NCBI RefSeq assembly: GCF_007874125.1
Contig: NZ_CP040128.1
Coordinates: forward strand, 992,001 to 1,056,000
Origin: Noviherbaspirillum sp. UKPF54
GTDB lineage: Bacteria; Pseudomonadota; Gammaproteobacteria; Burkholderiales; Burkholderiaceae_D
DNA: 64,000 bases
Reading direction: 5' to 3'
How positions within the stretch are numbered: position 1 is the first letter of the stretch; every line of letters starts with the position of its first letter. Of the stretch, positions 19,990-29,120 are shown piece by piece. A program made the translations under genes and the position numbers. The notes under the pieces are model-generated. The model worked only from the letters and a program-made list of their open reading frames with translations. It made no database searches and was not told the DNA's origin.

Positions 19990-21051
19990 ATGAATATCTG
20001 GTCTTACATTGGAAAGCGCATCCTGTTGATGATCCCGACGCTGCTCGGAGTGGTGGCGATTACCTTCGCGGTCATCCAGTTCGTGCCCGGCGGACCGGTC
20101 GAGCAGGCCCTGATCGAGCTGAAAAAGGGACAGACCGGCGGCGGCGAGGCTTCGGGCGGAGGCGCTTCCGAATATCGCGGGCGCCAGGGCATCGACGCCG
20201 AACGGGTGAAAGAGATCAAGGCGCTGTATGGCTTCGACAAGCCGCCGGCCGAGCGCTTCTGGCTGATGCTGAAGGGCTTTGCGCGCTTCGACCTGGGGCA
20301 GAGCTTTTATCACCACAAGGACGTGTGGCAGCTGGTGCAGTCGAAATTGCCGGTATCGATCAGCATCGGCATGTGGACCTTCTTCCTCACCTATTTCATT
20401 TCGCTGCCGCTCGGTATTGCCAAGGCAGTGCGTGAAGGCACGCGCTTCGATGTGGCGACCAGCATCGCCGTGCTGATCGGCTATTCGATCCCCGGCTTCG
20501 TGCTGGGCGTGCTGCTGCTCGTGCTGTTCGGCGGCGGCAGTTTCGTGCAATGGTTTCCCTTGCGCGGATTGACATCGGACGACTGGGAGCAGTTCTCCTG
20601 GCTCCACAAGATTCTCGATTACCTGTGGCATATCACCTTGCCGGTAGTGGCGTCGGTTGCCGGTTCGTTTGCGGTGATGACGATGCTGACCAAGAACACC
20701 TTCCTTGAAGAGATCCGCAAGCAATATGTGTTGACGGCGCGCGCCAAGGGGCTGAGCGAGCAGGCCGTGCTGTACAAGCACGTGTTCCGCAATGCGCTGA
20801 TTCCGCTGGTGACCGGATTCCCGGCGGCTTTCATCGGCGCCTTCTTCGCCGGCAGCCTTCTGATCGAGACCCTGTTCTCGCTCGACGGGTTGGGGCTGCT
20901 GTCTTACGAGTCCGTGGTGCGGCGCGATTACCCGGTTGTCATGGGCACGCTTTACCTGTTTACGCTGATCGGGCTGGTGGTGAAACTGATAGGCGACCTG
21001 TGCTACGTGTGGGCCGACCCGCGCGTGCAATTCGAGAGTCTGAACCGATGA
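19990..21051 (+). CDS. yejB: Peptide ABC importer permease YejB
   Basis: A 353-residue inner-membrane permease of the oligopeptide (DppB/OppB) type. It has an N-terminal helix (MNIWSYIGKRILLMIPTLLG), a Gly-rich insertion (GGGEASGGGASEYRG) after the first helix as in YejB, and five further helices. The EAA loop is ARAKGLSEQAVLYKHVFRNALIPLV. It pairs with YejE. The stop overlaps the yejE start (ATGA). Confidence 0.93.
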   Translation: MNIWSYIGKRILLMIPTLLGVVAITFAVIQFVPGGPVEQALIELKKGQTGGGEASGGGASEYRGRQGIDAERVKEIKALYGFDKPPAERFWLMLKGFARFDLGQSFYHHKDVWQLVQSKLPVSISIGMWTFFLTYFISLPLGIAKAVREGTRFDVATSIAVLIGYSIPGFVLGVLLLVLFGGGSFVQWFPLRGLTSDDWEQFSWLHKILDYLWHITLPVVASVAGSFAVMTMLTKNTFLEEIRKQYVLTARAKGLSEQAVLYKHVFRNALIPLVTGFPAAFIGAFFAGSLLIETLFSLDGLGLLSYESVVRRDYPVVMGTLYLFTLIGLVVKLIGDLCYVWADPRVQFESLNR

Positions 21052-22091
21052 ACGCAACTGCTTCCACGCCATCCATTTCTCCGGGGCGCCGCATCTGGCT
21101 GCGCTTCAAAGAAAATCGCCGGGGCTACTGGAGCCTGGTCATTTTCCTCGTGCTGTTCGGCCTGAGCCTGATGGCCGAGGTGATATCGAACGACAAGCCG
21201 CTGCTGGCGCGTTACAACGGCACCCTGATGTTCCCCATGGTGCACACCTACTCGGAGAAGGACTTCGGCGGCGATTTCGATTCGCCGGCGGATTACCTCG
21301 ATCCCTTCATCCAGGACCAGTTCAGGAAGAAGGGCAACTGGGCGATCTATCCGATCAATCACTACTACTACGACACGCTGAACTACTTCGCCAAGTCTCC
21401 CAATCCGGCGCCGCCCTCGGCGGATAACTGGCTCGGCACCGATGACCGGGGGCGCGACGTGTTCGCGCGGCTGCTGTATGGCTTTCGCATTTCGGTGGTG
21501 TTCGGCCTGGCGCTGACGGTTACCGGCGTGATTCTGGGCGTGCTCGCCGGCGCCGTCCAGGGGTATTTTGCAGGCAAGACCGACCTGTTCTTCCAGCGCT
21601 TCATGGAAATCTGGGGCTCGATGCCGGAACTGTATTTGCTCATTATTTTCGCGTCGATCTTCCAGCCCAGCCTCGGCCTGTTGCTGATCCTGCTTTCGCT
21701 GTTCGGCTGGATGGGATTGTCGGACTATGTGCGCGCCGATTTCCTGCGCAACCGCAATCTCGAGTACGTGCAGGCGGCGCGCGCGCTGGGCCTGTCGAAC
21801 CGCACGATCATCTGGCGCCATGTGCTGCCCAACAGCCTGACGCCAGTCGTGACCTTCCTTCCTTTCCGCATGAGCGCGGCCATCCTGTCTCTAACCAGCC
21901 TCGATTTCCTTGGACTGGGCGTGCCGCCGCCAACACCGAGCCTCGGCGAGCTGCTGGCGCAGGGCAAGAACAACCTGGACGCGTGGTGGATTGCGCTGTC
22001 GACTTTTTTTGCATTGACCTTGACCTTGCTGCTGCTGACCAATATCGGCGATGCGCTGCGTAATGCGCTGGACGTCAGGAGGAAGGCATGA
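21048..22091 (+). CDS. yejE: Peptide ABC importer permease YejE
   Basis: A 347-residue second permease (DppC/OppC type). A cytoplasmic N-terminus (about 20 residues) leads to a first helix at about 29-47, and a long periplasmic segment with NDKPLLARYNG and HYYYDTLNYF follows, as in YejE. The EAA loop is ARALGLSNRTIIWRHVLPNS. Translation is probably coupled to yejB and to yejF through 4-base overlaps on both sides. Confidence 0.93.
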   Translation: MNATASTPSISPGRRIWLRFKENRRGYWSLVIFLVLFGLSLMAEVISNDKPLLARYNGTLMFPMVHTYSEKDFGGDFDSPADYLDPFIQDQFRKKGNWAIYPINHYYYDTLNYFAKSPNPAPPSADNWLGTDDRGRDVFARLLYGFRISVVFGLALTVTGVILGVLAGAVQGYFAGKTDLFFQRFMEIWGSMPELYLLIIFASIFQPSLGLLLILLSLFGWMGLSDYVRADFLRNRNLEYVQAARALGLSNRTIIWRHVLPNSLTPVVTFLPFRMSAAILSLTSLDFLGLGVPPPTPSLGELLAQGKNNLDAWWIALSTFFALTLTLLLLTNIGDALRNALDVRRKA

Positions 22092-23698
22092 GTCTGCTCG
22101 ACGTCAGGAACCTGAATGTGGCATTCGGGTCGTCCACGGTGGTCCACGATGTCAGTTTCAGCATCGCGCCCGGCGAGAAGTTCGCCCTGGTCGGTGAGTC
22201 GGGATCGGGCAAGACGGTGACGTCTCTCACCGTACTGCGCCTGAATCAGGGTGCACGCTATGGCGGGAGCATCCTGTTCGAGGGCGGCGACCTGCTGAAG
22301 AAGCCGGAAGCGGCGATGCGCGCGGTGCGCGGCAAGGACATCGCGATGATTTTCCAGGAGCCGATGACCGCGCTCAACCCCTTGTTCACCATTGGCAACC
22401 AGATCGCCGAAGTGCTGATGCTGCACGAGGGCTTGAGCGCGAAGATGGCAGCAAGGCGCGCGGTGGATTTGCTGGACAAGACTGGCATTCCGGAGCCTGC
22501 GCGCCGCGCACTCGCATTCCCGCACCAGTTGTCCGGCGGCCAGCGCCAGCGCGCAATGATCGCCATGGCGCTGGCCTGCAAGCCGAAGCTGTTGATCGCG
22601 GACGAGCCGACGACGGCGCTGGATGTGACGATCCAGGTGCAGATCCTGGAACTGCTGAACCAGTTGCAGCGCGAAGAGAACATGGCCGTGCTGATGATCA
22701 CCCACGACCTGAACCTGGTGCGGCATTTCGCCGACCGGGTAGGTGTGATGGAGCGCGGGCGCCTGATCGAGACCGCGACCACGCATGATCTGTTCGACCA
22801 GCCGCGTGAAGCCTATACGCGCAAGCTGCTGGCCAGTCATCCGACGCGCGCGGTCGGCACCGTCGATGACACGGCGCAGCCCTTGCTGGTGGCCGACAAG
22901 GTGCGCTGCACGTTCTCGATTCCGATGGGCTGGTTCAAGAAGAAGGAATTCGTCGCGGTCGACAACGTTGACGTCGCCTTGAAACCGCACGAGACGCTGG
23001 GCATCGTCGGCGAATCCGGTTCCGGCAAGTCGACGCTGGGCATGGCGTTGCTGCGTCTGTCTTCGGCAGCGGTGACGGGGCGCATCGCATTCGTCGGCAA
23101 TCCGATCAGCGAGATGCCGAGCGCGGCGCTGCGGCCATTGCGCGCCAGGATGCAGGTGGTGTTCCAGGACCCGTTCGCCTCCCTGTCGCCGCGCCGCACC
23201 ATCGAACAGATCGTCGGCGAGGGGCTGGAACTGCATCAGCCGCAACTGGGAAAGGGTGGATTGCGCGATGCCGTCGCCCAGGCTCTCGCCGAGGTCGGCC
23301 TCGCACCGGAAATGATGTCGCGCTATCCGCACGAGTTTTCCGGAGGACAGCGCCAGCGCATTGCGATTGCACGCGCCCTTGTGCTCAAGCCGGAACTGCT
23401 GCTGCTCGACGAGCCCACATCATCGCTCGATGTCTCGGTGCAGCAGCAAGTCTTGCTGTTGCTCGCCGAACTGCAGCGCAAGTACGGCATGGCTTATTTG
23501 TTCATCAGCCACGACCTAGCGGTCATACGCGCGATGGCTCACCGCGTGATGGTGATGAAGGATGGAAAGGTCGTCGAAAGCGGCACCACGGAAGAGGTGC
23601 TGTCCCGTCCGCGCCAGGCGTACACGAAGCGCCTGCTGGCAGCATCCAGTTACTCGGCGCTGGAGGAGAGTGAAAGCGGTGCGCCGGGGCAGGAATAA
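22088..23698 (+). CDS. yejF: Peptide ABC importer dual ATPase YejF
   Basis: A 536-residue protein with two fused ATPase domains. The first has Walker A GESGSGKT (36-43), signature LSGGQRQRAMIAMAL and Walker B LLIADEPTTALD. The second starts near residue 275 with GESGSGKST, FSGGQRQRIAIARAL and LLLLDEPTSSLD. Both sites look catalytically complete. It powers YejBE import and is last in the operon. A long hairpin follows the stop. Confidence 0.94.
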   Translation: MSLLDVRNLNVAFGSSTVVHDVSFSIAPGEKFALVGESGSGKTVTSLTVLRLNQGARYGGSILFEGGDLLKKPEAAMRAVRGKDIAMIFQEPMTALNPLFTIGNQIAEVLMLHEGLSAKMAARRAVDLLDKTGIPEPARRALAFPHQLSGGQRQRAMIAMALACKPKLLIADEPTTALDVTIQVQILELLNQLQREENMAVLMITHDLNLVRHFADRVGVMERGRLIETATTHDLFDQPREAYTRKLLASHPTRAVGTVDDTAQPLLVADKVRCTFSIPMGWFKKKEFVAVDNVDVALKPHETLGIVGESGSGKSTLGMALLRLSSAAVTGRIAFVGNPISEMPSAALRPLRARMQVVFQDPFASLSPRRTIEQIVGEGLELHQPQLGKGGLRDAVAQALAEVGLAPEMMSRYPHEFSGGQRQRIAIARALVLKPELLLLDEPTSSLDVSVQQQVLLLLAELQRKYGMAYLFISHDLAVIRAMAHRVMVMKDGKVVESGTTEEVLSRPRQAYTKRLLAASSYSALEESESGAPGQE

Positions 23699-23704
23699 AT
23701 GATC

Positions 23705-23742
23705 GCACAGCTGTACGGCCTGTCCGGTCCGTACAGCTGTGC
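23705..23742. terminator. Long hairpin between convergent yejF and mltD
   Basis: Fourteen-base perfect arms GCACAGCTGTACGG and CCGTACAGCTGTGC enclose a 10-base loop. It lies 6 bases after the yejF stop and 6 bases from the mltD stop, so it probably ends both transcripts. Neither strand has a strong T-run. Confidence 0.7.
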
Positions 23743-23748
23743 AATTGG

Positions 23749-25254
23749 TTAGCCGCGGTGCTTCTTGTGCGTTTTGGACGTTGCAGCCGTCGCTTTGCTC
23801 TTGCGCACCGGCGGAGCGATCTTGCGGTGCGGCGCGCTGCCGCGTGCGACGTGATAGCTGCCGTTTTTCGATGCCTTGTACGGGACGTGAAGCTGCAGGG
23901 TTTGTCCCGACGATACCTTGTCATGCTTCAGGCTGTTCCACGTCTTGATCTGCGCCACGCTTACCTGGTTGCGTTTGGCGATCGACGCCAGGGTGTCACG
24001 CTTGCCGACCTTGACATAGATGCGGCGGGTGTCCGGCACGTCCGGTTCGACCGCGATGGTCGCGTTGTCCGCAATCTCTGGCGCGATATCCTTTTCCGGT
24101 GTGCCCTCGGCTTTCGGCACCAGTACGGTGGAGCCGGCCTTCAAGCGCATATTCGGCGGAATGTTGTTGACTTCGCGGATCACCTGCGGCGTGGTGTGGA
24201 ATTTCGAAGCGATCGTTTCGATTCGTTCGCGCGCGCTGGTTACCTTGTGCGCCGTCCATGACGACAAGGCGCGGCCCCATTTCGCCAGATTGGCCTTGAA
24301 CTTGGCAGCATTGCTTTGCGGGAGCAGGATCTGGGTGTCTGAGCTGCCGGTGATGACGGGGCGGTTGAATTGCGGATTGAGCGCCTTGAACTCGTCGATC
24401 GACAACTCAGCGAGCTGCGCGGCGACTTTGATATCGATATCGCGTGTCTTGCCGATAGTGACGAAATACGGCTGGTTTTCCACCTTGGGCAGCGTGATGC
24501 CGTATTGCGCCGGCATGGCGATGATGTTCTTGACCGCCTGCAGCTTGGGTACATAGTTGCGCGTTTCGACCGGCATCAATGGCGACAGGCTGTTGAAGTC
24601 GGTCGGCAGTCCCGCGGCGCGGTTCTTGTTGACCGCGCGCTGCACCGAGCCTTCGCCCCAGTTGTAGGCGGCCAGCGCCAGCTGCCAGTCGCCGAACATG
24701 TCATACAGCTTCTGCAGATAGGTCAGTGCCGCGTCGGTCGACGCCAGCACGTCGCGCCGTTCGTCCTTGAAGGCGCTTTGCTTGAGGTTGAAGTCGCGCC
24801 CGGTCGACGGAATGAACTGCCACATGCCGGCGGCCTTCGCGGTCGAGTAAGCCTGCGGATTGAAGGCCGATTCGATGAAAGGCAGCAGCGCCAGCTCGGT
24901 CGGCATGCCTCGCTTTTCGAGCTCCTGCACCACGTGGAACAGGTAGCGCGATGCGCGCGTGGTTGTGCGCTGGATGTAATCGGGGCGCGAGGTGTACCAC
25001 TGCAGCTGATTGTCGACCAGAGGATTATTCAGGTCCGGAATGCCAAAGCCCTTGCGGATGCGCCCCCAGACATCGACCTCTTCCATCGCCAGCACTTGCG
25101 CGATCGGGTCGTTCGGATCGTACGGCTTGTCGAGCGCGGATGCCTGCGCCCAGTTGTAGAGCGGGAGAGAAAGGTCGTTGGCCAGCGTGGTAAGAGGGAT
25201 GCCGAAGAGAAAAAATGCTGCGACAGGTAATATTTTTGTTTTCGGCAGATGCAT
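23749..25254 (-). CDS. mltD: Membrane-bound lytic transglycosylase D with LysM repeats
   Basis: About 501 residues. A signal peptide (MHLPKTKILPVAAFFLFGI) precedes the SLT domain at about 90-230, with the catalytic Glu in LLPFIESAFNPQAYS and the SLT motifs AGMWQFIPSTGRDF and ALAAYNWGEGSVQ. LysM-type repeats follow (ITSARERIETIASKFHTTPQ and VGKRDTLASIAKRNQVSVAQ), then a basic tail. MltD cleaves peptidoglycan glycan strands, leaving anhydro-muramic ends. No lipobox Cys is obvious, so anchoring may be non-covalent. An ATG 33 bases upstream (25287) would lengthen the signal peptide. Confidence 0.92.
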   Translation of the reverse strand: MHLPKTKILPVAAFFLFGIPLTTLANDLSLPLYNWAQASALDKPYDPNDPIAQVLAMEEVDVWGRIRKGFGIPDLNNPLVDNQLQWYTSRPDYIQRTTTRASRYLFHVVQELEKRGMPTELALLPFIESAFNPQAYSTAKAAGMWQFIPSTGRDFNLKQSAFKDERRDVLASTDAALTYLQKLYDMFGDWQLALAAYNWGEGSVQRAVNKNRAAGLPTDFNSLSPLMPVETRNYVPKLQAVKNIIAMPAQYGITLPKVENQPYFVTIGKTRDIDIKVAAQLAELSIDEFKALNPQFNRPVITGSSDTQILLPQSNAAKFKANLAKWGRALSSWTAHKVTSARERIETIASKFHTTPQVIREVNNIPPNMRLKAGSTVLVPKAEGTPEKDIAPEIADNATIAVEPDVPDTRRIYVKVGKRDTLASIAKRNQVSVAQIKTWNSLKHDKVSSGQTLQLHVPYKASKNGSYHVARGSAPHRKIAPPVRKSKATAATSKTHKKHRG

Positions 25255-25416
25255 GAGGCCTCGCTTGCTTTTGGTATACCGCCGCATCGGCAGTCGGCTG
25301 GCTTGTAACCCGCACTCAAACGTTCGGCGCGCCTGAAAGACGCGCCGATGTCGGACGAGCGGATGGGGATGTCCGGGAGTTTACGTAATCGTGTTTTCCT
25401 GCGTCAAGGTTTATTA

Positions 25417-25460
25417 CATTCCATAGTTATTATCTATCATGATAATTTTGCAATGGAATG
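25417..25460. repeat. Nested palindrome between mltD and gloB
   Basis: Outer arms CATTCCA and TGGAATG surround inner arms ATTATC and GATAAT with loop TATCAT, eight bases beyond the gloB stop. It may be the gloB 3' hairpin or an operator for mltD, which starts about 160 bases to the left. The inner hexamers resemble Fur half-sites in reversed order, but the whole does not fit a Fur box. Confidence 0.55.
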
Positions 25461-25467
25461 AGCCATC

Positions 25468-26241
25468 TCAACGATAGGAGTTTTTCCATTGCCGTAAGGC
25501 AGTAAAAACAGCGATTGGTTCCCTGGAAGAAAGATGATTTAAGGCAATGAGCCGCTCCGCAATGGCCGGTTCATGAAAGCGCAGGAAAGGATTGGTGGAT
25601 CGTTCCAATCCGATGGTGGAGGGAATCGTGGGCAGGCCGCAGTCGCGTTTTGCCTGCTCGGCCCGGATGCGCGCGTTTAGCGCGATATTGTCCGGCTCGA
25701 CTTCGCGGGCGAACCGCAGGTTGGAGAGGGTATATTCATGGGAGCAATAGACTTGAGTTGCATCCGGCAAGGCGGCCAGTTTGGACAGGGAATCCACCAT
25801 CTGCTCGGGCGTACCTTCGAACAGACGGCCGCAGCCGCCGGCAAACAAGGTGTCGCCGCAAAAGAGCCATTGCTGTCGAGGTGCGATATAAGCAATATGC
25901 CCTTTTGTGTGGCCGGGGACATCGAGGACATCGAGCGTCAGGCTCAATTCGGGTATCGTAATAGATTCGCCCTCGCTCAACGGATCGGTAATTTGCGGAA
26001 TCGCTTCATGGCGCGGTCCAAATACCGGAACATGGAAGTTTGCCAACAGGTCCGGCACGCCGCCGACATGGTCAGCATGGTGATGTGTCAGTAGAATAGC
26101 GGCCAGGGAAAGTTGGTGTGCATTAAGCGCTGCGAGGATTGGCGTTGCGTCTCCCGGATCGACCACGACGGCATGCCTGCCATCGTGAATCAACCATAAG
26201 TAATTGTCCTGAAAAGCCGGCACAGCCAATACAGTCAACAT
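25468..26241 (-). CDS. gloB: Hydroxyacylglutathione hydrolase (glyoxalase II)
   Basis: A 257-residue metallo-beta-lactamase-fold enzyme that splits S-lactoylglutathione to lactate and glutathione, the second step of methylglyoxal detoxification. Metal-binding [10 protein letters not shown] lies near residue 55, PGHTKGHI near 111, and [17 protein letters not shown] is the classic glyoxalase II segment. The substrate-binding C-terminal region is complete (NPFLRFHEP). The ATG giving [16 protein letters not shown] matches family starts; a second ATG lies 12 bases upstream. It is divergent from yafS with only 3 bases between starts. Confidence 0.95.
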   Translation of the reverse strand: MLTVLAVPAFQDNYLWLIHDGRHAVVVDPGDATPILAALNAHQLSLAAILLTHHHADHVGGVPDLLANFHVPVFGPRHEAIPQITDPLSEGESITIPELSLTLDVLDVPGHTKGHIAYIAPRQQWLFCGDTLFAGGCGRLFEGTPEQMVDSLSKLAALPDATQVYCSHEYTLSNLRFAREVEPDNIALNARIRAEQAKRDCGLPTIPSTIGLERSTNPFLRFHEPAIAERLIALNHLSSREPIAVFTALRQWKNSYR

Positions 26242-26244
26242 ACG

Positions 26245-27033
26245 ATGGACCATTCGTCACTTGAAAAATCCATTATAGCGCTCGGCCCTTGGCTGGAAAC
26301 GCCGACCGGGGACTACGTTCGGGCATGGCAACAGGCGCGCCTGGACGAGCTGACGGCGGATATTTTCGGGTTCAATGCAGTCCAGATCGGTTTGCCGCAA
26401 ATTAATGCGCTGCAGGCGAATCGCATGCCCAACAAATGGCTGACCGATATGCGGATGCCGGATAGGAAGCCCGGCGACAAGCGCGTGCCTGTCGTCGTGG
26501 TGCATGACTTCGCCGAGCTGCCGTTCGCGTCGCAAAGCCTCGATCTGGTAGTGCTGCCGCACGTGCTCGAATTTGCCGCCGAGCCGCATCAGGTACTGCG
26601 TGAAGTGGAGCGGGTGCTGATTCCGGAGGGGCAGGTGATTATTTGCGGCTTCAATCCCGCCAGCCTGTGGGGACTGCGCCAGGTTGCGGGACGGCTGACC
26701 GGCGCGCATTTCCTGCCGCAGGACGGCGAATTCATCAGCGTGCCGCGCTTGAAGGACTGGCTGAAACTGCTGAACATGGAGGTCAATCGCGGTCATTTCG
26801 GTTGCTATGCGCCGCCCTGCACCTCGGAGAAATGGCTCAAGCGCTTCAATTTCATGGAAAAGGCCGGCAATCGCTGGTGGCCTTATCTCGGCGCGGTTTA
26901 CATGGTTCAGGCAATCAAGCGCATCCGGGGCATGCGTTTGATCGGGCCGGTGTGGACCAGGCAAACCGCGACCGCGCGACAAGGCGTGCCGGCGACTAAC
27001 AAGATACACAGGCAGAAAAACAGGAATGGATAA
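26245..27033 (+). CDS. yafS: YafS-type putative methyltransferase
   Basis: A 262-residue protein like E. coli YafS, assigned to the class I SAM methyltransferase superfamily. The C-terminal half of the fold is clear ([22 protein letters not shown], then [28 protein letters not shown]). The Gly-rich SAM motif expected in the first strand is replaced by NAVQIGLPQ, as also in YafS, so SAM binding is uncertain. No substrate is known. Its position between gloB and rnhA-dnaQ matches E. coli. The start lies 3 bases from the divergent gloB start, so each promoter must sit inside the other gene. Its last 8 bases overlap rnhA. Confidence 0.85.
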   Translation: MDHSSLEKSIIALGPWLETPTGDYVRAWQQARLDELTADIFGFNAVQIGLPQINALQANRMPNKWLTDMRMPDRKPGDKRVPVVVVHDFAELPFASQSLDLVVLPHVLEFAAEPHQVLREVERVLIPEGQVIICGFNPASLWGLRQVAGRLTGAHFLPQDGEFISVPRLKDWLKLLNMEVNRGHFGCYAPPCTSEKWLKRFNFMEKAGNRWWPYLGAVYMVQAIKRIRGMRLIGPVWTRQTATARQGVPATNKIHRQKNRNG

Positions 27034-27460
27034 AGTTGTGATTTATACTGACGGGGCGTGCAAGGGCAATCCCGGCACCGGCGGATGGGGGGCGTTGCTG
27101 ATCGCCGGAGAACACAAGAAGGAGCTATTCGGCGGCGAGCGGAATACCACCAACAACCGCATGGAGCTGAAAGCCGTGATCGAGGCGCTGTCCGCGCTCA
27201 AGCGGCCCTGCGAGGTGGTTGTGCATACCGATAGTCAGTATGTGCAGAAAGGCATCAGCGAATGGATTCATGGCTGGAAGGCGCGCGGCTGGAAGACGGC
27301 ATCGAAGGAGCCGGTCAAGAACGTCGACCTGTGGCAGGCGCTCGATGCCGCGCAGGCCACGCACAGCATTCAATGGCGCTGGGTCAAAGGGCATGCAGGA
27401 CATGACGGCAACGAGCGCGCCGACAAGCTAGCCAATTTGGGCGTGGCATCCGTGTCCTGA
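27026..27460 (+). CDS. rnhA: Ribonuclease HI
   Basis: A 144-residue enzyme that cuts the RNA strand of RNA-DNA hybrids (Okazaki primers, R-loops). The acidic catalytic set is visible: Asp9 in [11 protein letters not shown], Glu in [12 protein letters not shown], Asp in [11 protein letters not shown], and Asp in [11 protein letters not shown]. The basic handle [15 protein letters not shown] is present. It overlaps the yafS end by 8 bases. Unlike in E. coli, where rnhA and dnaQ are divergent, both point the same way here. Confidence 0.96.
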   Translation: MDKVVIYTDGACKGNPGTGGWGALLIAGEHKKELFGGERNTTNNRMELKAVIEALSALKRPCEVVVHTDSQYVQKGISEWIHGWKARGWKTASKEPVKNVDLWQALDAAQATHSIQWRWVKGHAGHDGNERADKLANLGVASVS

Positions 27461-27525
27461 ACTCCGCCGCGCTCCCGTCAGGTCTCCTTGTTCAGATAAA
27501 CCTACTTACCTCCCCCAAGAAACGC

Positions 27526-28236
27526 ATGCGACAAATCGTCCTCGATACCGAAACGACTGGCTTGAACCCGCGCTCCGGCGACCGCATCATTGAAATTGGC
27601 TGTGTCGAAATCGTCAACCGCCGGCTGACCGGCAACAATTTTCATACCTATATCAACCCTGAGCGCGATTCGGAAGAGGGCGCGCTCGCGGTGCACGGCC
27701 TGACCACGGAATTCCTCAGCGATAAACCGAAATTCGCCGAGATTGCCGATACGCTGCGTGACTATGTGAAGGATGCGGAAATCATCATTCACAATGCACC
27801 ATTCGACCTGGCTTTTCTAGATGCCGAATTCGACCGTCTGGGCTTTCCGCGCTTTGTGCAGCACGTGGCGATGGTAACGGACACCCTGGTGCAAGCCAAG
27901 GAAATGCATCCGGGGAAGCGCAATTCCCTGGATGCCCTGTGCGACCGGTACGGCATTTCGAATGCACATCGTACGCTGCACGGAGCATTGCTCGATGCAG
28001 AGCTGCTTGCGGAAGTCTATCTCGCGATGACGCGAGGGCAGAACAGTCTCACCATCGATCTGGCCGTTCCGGAGGCGAGTGCGGCCGATACGGAGGTCAT
28101 TGAGGTCGCGACGACTGCGGAAATCATCGTGTTGCAAGCCTCGGCAGAGGAAATGGCCGAGCACGAAGCCTTGCTCGACCGACTGGACAAAGAAGCGAAA
28201 GGCAGTTGCGTGTGGCGCATCGCAATCACAAATTGA
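27526..28236 (+). CDS. dnaQ: DNA polymerase III epsilon subunit (3'-5' proofreading)
   Basis: A 236-residue proofreading exonuclease of the replicative polymerase. ExoI motif LDTETTGLNP (Asp7, Glu9), ExoII HNAPFDLAFLDAEF, ExoIII HGALLDAELLAEVY with the preceding His. The C-terminal 50 residues would bind the alpha subunit. It follows rnhA by 65 bases and is followed by tRNA-Val 37 bases downstream. Confidence 0.96.
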   Translation: MRQIVLDTETTGLNPRSGDRIIEIGCVEIVNRRLTGNNFHTYINPERDSEEGALAVHGLTTEFLSDKPKFAEIADTLRDYVKDAEIIIHNAPFDLAFLDAEFDRLGFPRFVQHVAMVTDTLVQAKEMHPGKRNSLDALCDRYGISNAHRTLHGALLDAELLAEVYLAMTRGQNSLTIDLAVPEASAADTEVIEVATTAEIIVLQASAEEMAEHEALLDRLDKEAKGSCVWRIAITN

Positions 28237-28273
28237 TTCGACGCAGCATTTGTGAGATAATGCCGACCTCTTC

Positions 28274-28348
28274 GGACAGTTAGCTCAGGGGTAGAGCACC
28301 GCCTTCACACGGCGGGGGTCACTGGTTCAATCCCAGTACTGTCCACCA
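28274..28348 (+). tRNA. tRNA-Val (anticodon CAC)
   Basis: 75 bases with an encoded CCA end. The acceptor GGACAGT pairs with ACTGTCC. The anticodon arm CCGCC-TTCACAC-GGCGG places CAC at 28306-28308, reading Val codon GTG. The T-arm contains GGTTCAATCCC. It is followed by a strong terminator. Confidence 0.96.
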
Positions 28349-28380
28349 CGGATTCTCGCCGACATGAATGTCGGCCAAAA

Positions 28381-28415
28381 GAAAAGCCTGCGCTAGCGCA
28401 GGCTTTTCTTTTTCC
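28381..28415 (+). terminator. Intrinsic terminator after tRNA-Val
   Basis: Thirteen-base arms GAAAAGCCTGCGC and GCGCAGGCTTTTC, then a T-rich tract (CTTTTTCCC). Confidence 0.9.
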
Positions 28416-28462
28416 CTTTTTCCTTCAGTCAGCAAGATATCTTGCTGGCTCGATCAGAATAT

Positions 28463-28600
28463 TCAGCTGAACGAATTGATCGCCCAATAAATCAGACCAA
28501 TACTGCAGGCGGCAGAAGCCGCAATGCAGGCAACGGCTTGCAGCTTGTTGAAGTTGAACCGGGAAACGGTAACCGCTACCTGGCTGGTTGATTTTTGCAT
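28463..28600 (-). CDS. Small single-pass membrane peptide (45 aa)
   Basis: A 45-residue reading frame with a GAGG ribosome site about ten bases ahead of its ATG. The first 20 residues are polar and basic (MQKSTSQVAVTVSRFNFNK). A hydrophobic helix of about 20 residues rich in Ala, Ile and Cys follows (from LQAVACIAAS to IGLIYWA) and ends near the C-terminus. That is the look of a real small membrane protein. An overlapping longer frame reads as Cys/Gln-rich with no hydrophobic segment and is probably the shadow. No family recognised. Confidence 0.6.
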   Translation of the reverse strand: MQKSTSQVAVTVSRFNFNKLQAVACIAASAACSIGLIYWAINSFS

Positions 28601-28934
28601 GGCCCGCCTCATTGGATTGGGACAACTACTTTCCGATCTTCATTGTACAGACCTTGTTCTGTGATGCAATAGTCTGCTAAGCAAGTTCTCGGGAAATATA
28701 ATTGATAAAAATCAATGAGTTGTATGCGGATCAATAAATCATCTTCCCATGCCTCCAATGTACAGTTGCTCCCAGCGGCCACGGTCAATGTTGTGAATTG
28801 GAATGAATAATTCAGTTGAGTGCGCCGGTTTCAAAAGGAATTCTTCTATTGAGTAAAATCGCCGCGTTTAGCCAGCGAACACGCTCAAGGCTTCATAAAG
28901 CCCATCGATTGGATTGGAGATAAAAAAGGAGGCG
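28601..28934. other. Intergenic region, no gene seen
   Basis: AT-richer than its surroundings and without a supportable frame. It should contain the promoter of the 45-residue peptide. Confidence 0.5.
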
Positions 28935-28971
28935 GAAAAAAGAAAGCCCGCAGGCCTTGCGGTTGCGGGCT
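28935..28971 (-). terminator. Intrinsic terminator of ygiQ
   Basis: Arms AGCCCGCA and TGCGGGCT are followed on the minus strand by TTCTTTTTTCC. It lies about 150 bases beyond the ygiQ stop, leaving a 3' untranslated stretch. Confidence 0.8.
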
Positions 28972-29120
28972 AAATCCAATTCAAGGAGAGTTGGAGGAGA
29001 CGTTTTCACTATAGCGCTGCCTCCCACGCAAGTCCGCTTTATTGTGGTGATACCAGTTATTCCTATTTTTTATAACTGCGTGTGGCAGCGATCGATGCTA
29101 ATCATATCGGCTGCCCTGGC

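Noticed and set aside
25429..25446. Fur box in the mltD-gloB gap
   Set aside because: ATTATC and GATAAT are present but in the reverse order to a Fur box and with a 6-base spacer; listed only as a palindrome.
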